Shown here piece by piece: positions 42,239 through 48,424 of a stretch of 48,424 nucleotides of DNA; the stretch's first letter is position 1; the number at the start of each line of letters is the position of its first letter. The stretch spans positions 3,287,869-3,336,292 of the forward strand of contig NZ_KB235948.1 in assembly GCF_000332335.1 (NCBI RefSeq). Reading direction: 5' to 3'. The stretch is from Kamptonema formosum PCC 10802. Its GTDB lineage: Bacteria > Cyanobacteriota > Cyanobacteriia > Cyanobacteriales > Oscillatoriaceae. The translations under genes were made by a program, and so were the position numbers. The notes beneath the pieces are model-generated. The model made no database searches. It had not been told where the DNA came from and worked only from the letters and a program-made list of their open reading frames with translations.

Positions 42239-42265
42239 CCCCCTCTCCGCTTTTCGGAGAGGGGG
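42239..42265. repeat. GC-rich hairpin downstream of btpA
   Basis: CCCCCTCTCCG and CGGAGAGGGGG form a perfect 11-bp stem around CTTTT. The same type occurs at 45712-45737 (CCCCCTCCCCG/CGGGGAGGGGG) and near 29965-29990. It may stop transcription, but no U-tract follows. Confidence 0.65.
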
Positions 42266-42413
42266 GATCGGACAGCAAAATGCCGCAGCTTGTGAGGTGG
42301 ATTTTGCCTGCCCGGATTTAGGACGGTTGTGGGAACACTTGACAGTAGAGAGAGGACAAGGTAGAAAGAACTTTCTAAAATTTAAAATCTAAACTCTAAA
42401 CTCTAAAATTGAT

Positions 42414-43373
42414 ATGGTTCGCCGACGCAAAACCCCCTGGATTCATCGCTTCTCCCGCCTGCTGATCGCCGCCATAGCAGCAGCCGGTGCTGTGGAAACG
42501 GCCTTTCTGACGGTGGTCGAGCTGACCGGCAGCGCCTCTGCTGTCTGCCCCACGAGCGGCTGCGTCCAGGTGCTTTCTAGCTCCTACGGGAAAATATTCG
42601 GCTTGCCCCTCACCTTGTTCGGTTTTTTGGCCTACACCGGCATGGGGGTGCTGGCAGTCGCTCCCCTGGCAATTCACCCAGTAAATCAGAAGGAACTCCG
42701 CTCCAAGCTGGAAAAACAGACTTGGCCGCTGCTGTTTGCCGGTGGGACGGCAATGGCGATTTTCAGCAGCTACTTGTTCTACCTGCAGGCTTTTGAAATC
42801 AAGGCGTTCTGCCCCTACTGCATCGCCTCGGCTGTCTTCTCGCTGTCGCTGTTTGTGCTCAGTTTGACAGGTCGGGAGTGGGAGGATATGGGCCAGCTGT
42901 TTTTTAACGGCGTCATTGTGGGCATGGTGACGCTGATTGGCACTTTGGGCCTGTACGCCAGCGCCAAACAGCCGGTGGCAACTCCAGAAGCGACTGCGGC
43001 TTCCAATGCGCCCGGACAACTTGGCGAGCCGATTACCACGACCTCGGGTGAGGCAGAAATTGCTTTAGCGCGTCACCTCAAAGAGATAGGCGCTAAGGAG
43101 TACGGGGCTTACTGGTGCCCCCACTGCCACGACCAGAAGCAGCTATTCGGCAAAGAAGCGTTTGAACTCCTTGATTACGTCGAGTGCGACCCCAACGGCA
43201 AGAACGCCCGTCCCCAGCTGTGCGCGGAGGCGAAAGTCAAAGGCTACCCAACCTGGGAAATCAAAGGCCAGCTGTATCCGGGTGTGTTTTCGCTACAAAA
43301 ACTGGGCGATATGTCAGGCTACCAGGGTCCGGGCAACTTTAAGAATTTAATCCCTGGGGCGGCAGCGCCCTAA
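42414..43373 (+). CDS. VKOR-thioredoxin fusion, disulfide-forming membrane enzyme
   Basis: The 319-residue product joins a four- or five-helix VKOR domain to a periplasmic or lumenal thioredoxin-like domain, the bacterial VKOR architecture. The loop cysteines are Cys45 and Cys50 (CPTSGC), the quinone-reducing pair is Cys133 and Cys136 (FCPYCIAS), and the Trx active site is Cys235 and Cys238 (WCPHC). In cyanobacteria this enzyme makes disulfides in the thylakoid lumen or periplasm, passing electrons to quinone. An A/T-rich leader with CTAAACTCTAAA repeats precedes ATG at 42414. All catalytic cysteines are present. Confidence 0.95.
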   Translation: MVRRRKTPWIHRFSRLLIAAIAAAGAVETAFLTVVELTGSASAVCPTSGCVQVLSSSYGKIFGLPLTLFGFLAYTGMGVLAVAPLAIHPVNQKELRSKLEKQTWPLLFAGGTAMAIFSSYLFYLQAFEIKAFCPYCIASAVFSLSLFVLSLTGREWEDMGQLFFNGVIVGMVTLIGTLGLYASAKQPVATPEATAASNAPGQLGEPITTTSGEAEIALARHLKEIGAKEYGAYWCPHCHDQKQLFGKEAFELLDYVECDPNGKNARPQLCAEAKVKGYPTWEIKGQLYPGVFSLQKLGDMSGYQGPGNFKNLIPGAAAP

Positions 43374-43457
43374 AGGCAAGCAAGGGGCAGAAATTCTAGA
43401 ATAAGGGTGGATACTCCGGTGACGCTCTCGACTTTTCTTGAGTGAGTGTGAAGTTTT

Positions 43458-43769
43458 ATGGCTGGAACAACTACCGCAGAAGCAATCGAAGCCTTAGCCG
43501 CTGAAATTGGCGAAAATATCTATATCGATATCGCCAAGTGGCATCTGTATCTGAGTGACGCTCACCTGCACACGCCTCTCGCCGAACAGCTCTACCCGCT
43601 TCTGACGGGTGGCAATCTCGAAGAAGATCGGGTGCTGGAGGTGCTGCAAGGCATCCCGGTGAAACTGGGCGGCGGCAGGCGGGAAGTCCCTCTGGCGGAT
43701 TTGCTGCCGGTGCAGTGTCAGGTTCAGCTGATGGATATTTTGGAGGAGTGCCAGCGCAAGCTGGGTTAA
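43458..43769 (+). CDS. DUF3181 family protein
   Basis: The 103-residue product matches a small cyanobacterial family of unknown function (DUF3181): IEALAAEIGENIYIDIAKWH, LYLSDAHLHTPLAEQLYPLL and a C-terminal LPVQCQVQLMDILEECQRKL helix. It is soluble, with no signal peptide. It follows the VKOR gene by 85 bp and may share its transcript. Confidence 0.88.
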   Translation: MAGTTTAEAIEALAAEIGENIYIDIAKWHLYLSDAHLHTPLAEQLYPLLTGGNLEEDRVLEVLQGIPVKLGGGRREVPLADLLPVQCQVQLMDILEECQRKLG

Positions 43770-43859
43770 TTTTATTAGAAGCCGGGATTTGGGGATTTGG
43801 GGATTGTTGTGTCCCCATTCCCCACGCTTGCTTTCGCGCTAGATATTCTGCATTAAATT

Positions 43860-43940
43860 TGCCATATGCATCTCTATCCCCGCGTTCCCAGCCTCAGGCT
43901 GGGAACGACGTCCTGGAGGCTCTGCCTCTTTCGGGAAGAT
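43860..43940. repeat. CGTTCCCAGCCTCAGGCTGGGAACG palindrome family
   Basis: This palindrome (about 43881-43906), followed by GGAGGCTCTGCCTC, belongs to the same family as the repeats at 1340-1595. There is no gene between 43770 and 43963. Confidence 0.8.
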
Positions 43941-43963
43941 AAGCAAATTAAAAGCGTAACAGC

Positions 43964-45577
43964 TTATCTGGCAAACTTCTGGCGCAGGCGGGAGAGGAAG
44001 ATGTCAATTTCTGGCAGTTTCAGCTGGGTGGCGACTAGGGCGAAGACGCCCAAACCGGCAAGACTGGCGAGACTGAGTTGCAGCAGCTGAATCAGCAGTC
44101 CTTCGGTGCCCATCAAGCGCTGTGCGCCCCAGAGTGCGCCCCAGCTGGCCACACCGGCAAGGACGCTGCCGCCGGTTAAGCCGAGGATTGGCCAGCCCCA
44201 GGTGTGCCACTGCAAGCCGTTGAGTTTGCGGTCGAGGAGGATTAGGAAGGCGATTGTTGAGATCAGGTTGACAGTGACTGTGGCCAGGACTAGGCCAGGT
44301 GCGCCGAAGGGCCCAACGAAGAGGTAATCGAGGACGGCGTTGAGGAAGATGTTGGCGACGCTGACGCGAAAGGGGGTTTCGCCATCGCCCAGGGCGTAAA
44401 AGACGCGCACGAGTACGTCGCGCCCGAGATAGACAAACATGCCGGCGGCGTAGGCGATGAGGACGGCGGTGACGAAGCTGGATGCGTCTTTGTTGAAGGC
44501 GTAGCGCTCGTAAACGACTCGCACGATGGGGAATGCCAGAACGATCATTAGGGCGCTGAGGGGCAGCATGGTGATGCCGGTGAGGATTAAGCCCTGGCGA
44601 ATCCGGGTTTTGAGTTCGGGCCAGTCTTTGGGGTCGGCTAGGCGGGAAAAGACGGGCAGCAGGGGGACCAGGAGGACGTTGGAGATGATGCCGAGGGGGG
44701 TTTGCACGAGCAAGCCGGCGTAGCCGAGGGCGGCGGCAGCTTGGGGGATGAAGGAGGCAAACCACAAGTCGGTGTAGACGTTGATTTGCAGCATGCCGGA
44801 GGAGAAGGTTGCCGGTCCGAGGACGTTGAGGACTTCGCGGACTCCGGGCTGCTGGAAGTCAAACCGCAGGCGCAGGGTGCCCATGCCGGCACGCCACTGG
44901 GCACCGACCTGTATGGCCCACTGGAGGATTGCGCCGGCTAGGGTTCCCCAGGCGAGGACTAAACCGCCTAGCATGGCGTATTTGGGGTCGGTAATTTTGG
45001 GGCCAAGCTGGAAGGTGAGGATGGCCAGTCCGCCGATGACGGCGGCGCTGGAGAAGAGGGGGCTGATGGAGGGGAGCCAGTATTGATCGGCGGCGTTGAG
45101 GGTGCCGAAGCCTATGCCAATCAGGCCGGCGAGCAGGGCCATCGGGGCCATGATGCGAAATTGCTGGATGGCGATCTGGCGAATGGTTTCGCCGGCGGGT
45201 GTTTTGCTTAAGCCCGGGGCTACTACGTCGGTGAGGGGTTCGGCAAAGACGATCAGGGCGATGGTGACGAAGAGGAGGATTCCCCCGACGAGGGTGGTGA
45301 TGGTTTCGACGAGGGGGGCGGCTTCTTCTTGTTTGCGCTTGGCGAGGACACTGACGATGGCGCTGTGAAATGGGCCATTGATGCCGCCGAGGAGGACGAA
45401 GAGGAAGCCGGGGATGACGTAGGCGTAGTTGTAGGCGTCAGCTGCAGCACCGACGCCGAAGGCGGCGGCGATCGCTTGCTGGCGGACTAGGCCAAAGATT
45501 TTGCTGATTAGGGTGGCGGCGGCTACGATGCCGGCGATGCCGGCGAGGGAGCGAGCGGGTTTTTTGGCTTCAGACAC
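43964..45577 (-). CDS. murJ: Lipid II flippase MurJ
   Basis: The 537-residue product is a MOP-superfamily membrane protein with about 14 hydrophobic segments: ISKIFGLVRQQAIAAAFGVG at the N-terminus, AYVIPGFLFVLLGGINGPFH, and a full set of helices to the end. MurJ flips lipid II across the inner membrane for peptidoglycan synthesis. The first helices carry the conserved Arg of GLVRQ, and length is typical. The start is GTG at 45577 (VSEAKKPARS). G/C strand bias gives long shadow frames on the opposite strand, which are not genes. Confidence 0.95.
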   Translation of the reverse strand: MSEAKKPARSLAGIAGIVAAATLISKIFGLVRQQAIAAAFGVGAAADAYNYAYVIPGFLFVLLGGINGPFHSAIVSVLAKRKQEEAAPLVETITTLVGGILLFVTIALIVFAEPLTDVVAPGLSKTPAGETIRQIAIQQFRIMAPMALLAGLIGIGFGTLNAADQYWLPSISPLFSSAAVIGGLAILTFQLGPKITDPKYAMLGGLVLAWGTLAGAILQWAIQVGAQWRAGMGTLRLRFDFQQPGVREVLNVLGPATFSSGMLQINVYTDLWFASFIPQAAAALGYAGLLVQTPLGIISNVLLVPLLPVFSRLADPKDWPELKTRIRQGLILTGITMLPLSALMIVLAFPIVRVVYERYAFNKDASSFVTAVLIAYAAGMFVYLGRDVLVRVFYALGDGETPFRVSVANIFLNAVLDYLFVGPFGAPGLVLATVTVNLISTIAFLILLDRKLNGLQWHTWGWPILGLTGGSVLAGVASWGALWGAQRLMGTEGLLIQLLQLSLASLAGLGVFALVATQLKLPEIDIFLSRLRQKFAR

Positions 45578-45805
45578 AAATGGTTAACAATATGTAGGTG
45601 AGCTTAAATAAACTTAACCAGAAACTCTACACCCTGCCTTTTGCCGGTTTTTGGGACAGGCACTCCGCCTGTACCACTCCCAGCCGCAGGCGGCGTCGAG
45701 CCGGTCTTGCTCCCCCTCCCCGTCAGCGGGGAGGGGGTTGGGGGGGTGGGGTCAAGCGCATTTTACGTTGAATTTTGCCCACATAAAAGCTATTCTCACG
45801 GTTGA
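45578..45805. repeat. Intergenic palindromic repeats between murJ and sfsA
   Basis: GGGACAGGCACTCCGCCTGT near 45652 and the CCCCCTCCCCG/CGGGGAGGGGG hairpin at 45712-45737 are seen. The two flanking genes are divergent, so promoters lie in the AT-rich ends. Confidence 0.65.
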
Positions 45806-46537
45806 ATGGTAATGAAGGATTTTGTTTATAAGTACCCGCCACTGCTGTCTGGTATTTTGGTTAGGCGCTACAAGCGGTTTTTTTGCGATATTGAGCTGGA
45901 TACGGGGGAGAAGATTACTGCCCACTGCGCCAACACCGGCCCGATGTTGGGGGTTTGTGCGCCTGGGAGTCGGGTGTGGGTGTCGCATCATAGCGATCCT
46001 AAGCGGAAGTTGGCTTATAGCTGGCAGTTGGTGGAGGTGAGGGATAATGAGCCGACTTGGGTGGGGATTCATACGGGTTTGCCGAATCGGGTGGTTGAGC
46101 TGGCTTTGGCTCAATATCTGTTTCCAGAGTTGGGGGAGTACGAGCGGATACAGGCTGAGGTGGTGTACGGTCAGGATAAAAAAAGTCGGGTGGATTTTCT
46201 GTTGACAGGAAGTGGGATTTGTGATATTTACCTGGAGGTGAAGAATACGACTTGGGCGAATGGTAGGGTGGCTCTTTTCCCGGATACGGTGACGGAGCGC
46301 GGACAGAAGCACTTGCGGGAATTGATGGAGGTTGTGCGGGGCGGGGGAAGGGCGATCGCACTGTTTTTTATTAACCGGGGGGATTGCGCGGAGTTTGCGC
46401 CGGGAGATATTGCCGATCCGGTGTATGGGAAGCTATTGCGGGATGCGATCGCTTTGGGGCTGGAGGTGTTGCCGTGCCGGTTTGAGGTGTCGCCGGTGGG
46501 TGTCCGCTATTTGGGTTTGGCGTCGCTGCGGGTGTGA
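45806..46537 (+). CDS. sfsA: SfsA family DNA/RNA-binding protein (nuclease)
   Basis: The 243-residue product shows the SfsA hallmarks: GILVRRYKRFFCDIELDTGE, AHCANTGPMLGVCAPGSRVW, RVDFLLTG, YLEVKNTTWANGRVALFPDT and RGQKHLRELMEVV. The E-V-K motif of a PD-(D/E)XK nuclease-like fold is present. Originally described as a sugar fermentation stimulation protein in E. coli, it is now seen as a nucleic-acid-binding or nuclease protein. ATG at 45806 or at 45812 could start it. Two HIP1 octamers occur near its end. Confidence 0.94.
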   Translation: MVMKDFVYKYPPLLSGILVRRYKRFFCDIELDTGEKITAHCANTGPMLGVCAPGSRVWVSHHSDPKRKLAYSWQLVEVRDNEPTWVGIHTGLPNRVVELALAQYLFPELGEYERIQAEVVYGQDKKSRVDFLLTGSGICDIYLEVKNTTWANGRVALFPDTVTERGQKHLRELMEVVRGGGRAIALFFINRGDCAEFAPGDIADPVYGKLLRDAIALGLEVLPCRFEVSPVGVRYLGLASLRV

Positions 46538-46547
46538 TATTAAGTTC

Positions 46548-46655
46548 GGAAACCGGGTTTCTGAATCAATCTTTTGGGTGGGATGCGAAGGAAAGTCTCA
46601 GAAACCCGGTTTCTAGGGGCTGAGAAACCGGGTTTATGAATCAATCTCTCGGTGA
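46548..46655. repeat. AACCGGGTTTCTGAATCAATC repeat pair and hairpin
   Basis: GAAACCGGGTTT followed by CTGAATCAATCTT and its near-copy TATGAATCAATCTC flank an AGAAACCCGGTTTCT palindrome at about 46600-46614. They lie between convergent sfsA and the Uma2 gene. Confidence 0.75.
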
Positions 46656-46672
46656 GGAGATGATTCCGCTAA

Positions 46673-47314
46673 CTATTGCTGAAATTGGGTTAATAGCCAG
46701 GTACTGACTTTGCCGTGATTCATCTGGCGGGTGCGCTGTAAAGCTTCTTCTAGCAGGGAAATTGCTAATCCTGGCAATACCTGAGACTCTGCAATCCGCC
46801 GGCTACCTTTCTCAGCAATGGAAAAAGCGATGACGCGAACCTTTCGCACATCGATGACCCAGTATTCAGCCACTCCCAGTTCCTCATACAGCAGGCGCTT
46901 TTCGCCTTGATCGTCGGGGAGGGAGGTGTTGGCTACTTCAATTACTAGCGCTGGTGGGGGATAGATGTCTAGGTCGATGATAGAAGTTCCCCAAGGAATC
47001 ACATTGGCGTTTTCCCCCATGTAGAAAGACGCATCGGGTTGAGCTTCTTGGAAGCCGGGTTTGCGGTAGGTGCAGTTATCATGTCCATCCAAATCCAGGT
47101 TTTTGATACCTGCAAACAGGTGAACAGCATGGATAATAATCGAGTGATCTCGTGAGTGGTCATTTCCAACTGGTGACATCTCTATCCTCATTTGTCCATT
47201 GTAGTAGTAGCCTTTGGCTTTTTTGCAGGCGGGGTCTTCTATCGCCTGGATGTATTCATCCCAAGTGGCTGTCACCCAAGTATCAGCCGGCACTTTTGTC
47301 TCTAAGGCGTTCAT
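46673..47314 (-). CDS. Uma2 (DUF820) family putative endonuclease
   Basis: The 213-residue product belongs to the Uma2/DUF820 family, abundant in cyanobacteria, with a restriction-endonuclease-like fold. Seen are the N-terminal TWDEYIQAIEDPACKKAKGY, MRIEMSPVGNDHSRDHSIII, QPDASFYMGENA (catalytic Asp), PALVIEVANTSLPDDQGEKR (E-x-A variant of the PD-ExK core) and ELGVAEYWVIDVRKVRV. It is full length. The biological role is unsettled; many copies per genome suggest a mobile or regulatory origin. Confidence 0.93.
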   Translation of the reverse strand: MNALETKVPADTWVTATWDEYIQAIEDPACKKAKGYYYNGQMRIEMSPVGNDHSRDHSIIIHAVHLFAGIKNLDLDGHDNCTYRKPGFQEAQPDASFYMGENANVIPWGTSIIDLDIYPPPALVIEVANTSLPDDQGEKRLLYEELGVAEYWVIDVRKVRVIAFSIAEKGSRRIAESQVLPGLAISLLEEALQRTRQMNHGKVSTWLLTQFQQ

Positions 47315-47494
47315 GGATTCCTCCTGTGATGCTGGGCTGTCAGAATGGCATGTCTGGAGTTGCCGTTCATATTGAGCGGTATAGGAATCTATTATAACAG
47401 GTTAATGTTGCGGGATTGAGGGGGCACCGGCAGATTTTGTCAGGGGTGCGTTCTTTTTGGGACACCGCTGCTACAGGAGGGTGCGTTCCGCTTT
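47315..47494. other. Intergenic region upstream of the Uma2 gene
   Basis: The AT-rich TATAGGAATCTATTATAACA at about 47381-47400 is a likely promoter zone for the minus-strand Uma2 gene. There is no gene. Confidence 0.4.
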
Positions 47495-47623
47495 ATGAAT
47501 TTCTACAGGCTGCAATCTTTGCTGCTGGATGCTTTGACTCTGAAGCGCAACCTGCAAGTGAAAAGTTACCCGCACGCCGCCAGTCGGTACATGATAGACT
47601 CTCTGGTGGCTGAGGGGATCTGA
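47495..47623 (+). CDS. Possible 42-residue small ORF
   Basis: ATG at 47495 opens MNFYRLQSLLLDALTLKRNL and continues QVKSYPHAASRYMIDSLVAE GI before TGA at 47621. AGGAGG at 47475-47480 is upstream, though 14 nt away. The composition is protein-like (amphipathic helix) but no family is recognised. It may be a small gene or the end of a larger one cut by the nearby IS. Confidence 0.3.
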   Translation: MNFYRLQSLLLDALTLKRNLQVKSYPHAASRYMIDSLVAEGI

Positions 47624-47646
47624 CAGCTGGTTATCAGGTATAGTGA

Positions 47647-48424
47647 CACAAGTGTTGAATTCTGTCACAAAACTTTACATTTTAGCTTACATTTATCCTG
47701 CCCTGAGTAAAAATGCTTAGCCAGAGAGAAGTCGTTCTATCCAGTGGACATAGCTGATTTCTTGACACATACAACATTGAAGATAGCGGAGTTTATCTAG
47801 TAGCGTAGTCCCCATTCTTTAGGATATCTACTATCTTTAATATCAGGTAAGCTATCAGCGAAACATAAATTTGTATAGCTATACCATTTACATTTTAGTA
47901 ATCAGCTTATCCAACTTAAGGTGCATTTTAAGAAACTTCCATAGCAACTCTATGTGCCACCTATATTTGTAGATTTCCATAAGCTCTTCATCAGAGACTT
48001 CGGCCCGCTCCAAATTGGTGGCCAATCTATACTCAGCACGCTTTTCAAGATCGCAAAAGTTAACAATTCTATATATTCCTGAGTCCTTGCCTGTCCCAAC
48101 TAGAAACTGCCCCTTATTTTCAGAAAATTGAAGTTTGTAGTTGTTAGGTATGCGCAAGACGAAATACTTGTTTGACTGCTGGGCGAGCCGTAAAAATTTT
48201 AACTAGAAAAGCCCCGATCCATTACCCCTACACCGTTTGGGGGCAAACTAGCTAACATCTCTTTTCCATATCTGTAGTCAGAGTCGTATCCAAAATTTTA
48301 TTAAGTTTTCTTCTGGAACTCCTGTGGTTAAATTTAAGGAGCTAACAAGCTTAACTTGGGAGTATTCTTGCAGCAATAGCAATTTAACTTGTTAGAGTAA
48401 TGACAGTTTAATCAATAGGACACA
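47647..48424 (-). mobile_element. IS4-family insertion sequence, copy 2, cut by the window edge
   Basis: CACAAGTGTTGAATTCTGTC at 47647 is the right end of the element at 14126-15289, in reverse orientation. The match continues to the end of the window, which corresponds to base 14511 of copy 1, so about two thirds of the IS is visible. The 9 bp outside, GTATAGTGA at 47638-47646, should be duplicated beyond the window edge. Confidence 0.92.
47717..48424 (-). pseudogene. IS4-family transposase copy 2, doubly frameshifted, partial
   Basis: Compared with copy 1 this copy has lost one base near 48201, so that SSLKFL becomes a stop (AGT TAA). It lost another near 47896, giving ITKM and a stop instead of ITKNVNGIAI. 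It keeps the base missing in copy 1 near 14764, so it reads SNKYFVLRIPNNYKLQF. It is not functional as seen; the 5' part is outside the window. Confidence 0.9.

Noticed and set aside
44004-44765. 253-residue frame on the minus strand inside murJ
   Set aside because: It is a frame shadow rich in Arg and Pro over a well-supported murJ.
1-48424. tRNA or rRNA genes
   Set aside because: I looked for T-loop and anticodon-arm patterns and conserved rRNA strings on both strands and saw none; a tRNAscan run would settle it.

Overview
The window is chromosomal DNA of a cyanobacterium. Its genes include btpA (photosystem I biogenesis), a bacterial VKOR-thioredoxin fusion, a DUF3181 protein, an SLH/OprB-type porin, serine/threonine kinases with cyanobacterial architecture, and an FHA-GAF-class III cyclase. 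HIP1 octamers (GCGATCGC) recur in many genes. Intergenic DNA is long and crowded with short interspersed repeats, and the surface proteins are very large, which suggests a filamentous, Oscillatoria/Microcoleus-like organism. That placement is an inference; no rRNA or tRNA gene was seen.

Layout. 1-4.4 kb: repeat DNA, a permuted ribosome-assembly GTPase (rbgA/ylqF type), a UspA protein divergent from pgk, and a coiled-coil membrane protein. 4.9-10.5 kb: two membrane-anchored Ser/Thr-kinase-like proteins on the minus strand with a small unknown gene between them; the downstream one has lost its catalytic residues. 10.7-13.3 kb: a DUF5678 gene overlapping an aspartyl-protease-like gene with an in-frame stop, then a RelE/HigB-type toxin-antitoxin pair between ~112-bp direct repeats. 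13.3-18.4 kb: a structured leader and small exported protein, then an IS4-family element with a 9-bp target duplication inserted into the 3' end of a large PPC-repeat leishmanolysin-like (M8) metalloprotease gene. The severed C-terminus and terminator survive beyond the IS.

18.5-29.6 kb is a cell-surface region: porin, a sulfotransferase/OGT-like fusion protein, a divergently transcribed giant RTX calcium-binding protein with Thr-rich repeats, and a trypsin-like protease fused to TPRs. 29.6-31.1 kb is repeat-rich and has no recognisable gene. 31.1-35.2 kb: FHA-GAF-cyclase, MIF-like tautomerase, flavin reductase-like protein, zinc-ribbon protein and cobM. 35.4-38.0 kb: an outer-membrane barrel candidate with a small exported partner and an unknown Cys-containing protein. 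38.2-47.3 kb: mostly housekeeping or widely conserved genes (Gfo/Idh/MocA oxidoreductase, SGNH hydrolase, btpA, VKOR-Trx, DUF3181, murJ, sfsA, Uma2). The right edge cuts a second, decayed copy of the same IS.

The leading observations are the IS-truncated M8 protease with its recoverable tail, the possible modification system formed by the sulfotransferase-OGT fusion opposite a Thr-rich RTX protein, the pseudokinase/kinase cluster, and the toxin-antitoxin cassette between direct repeats.
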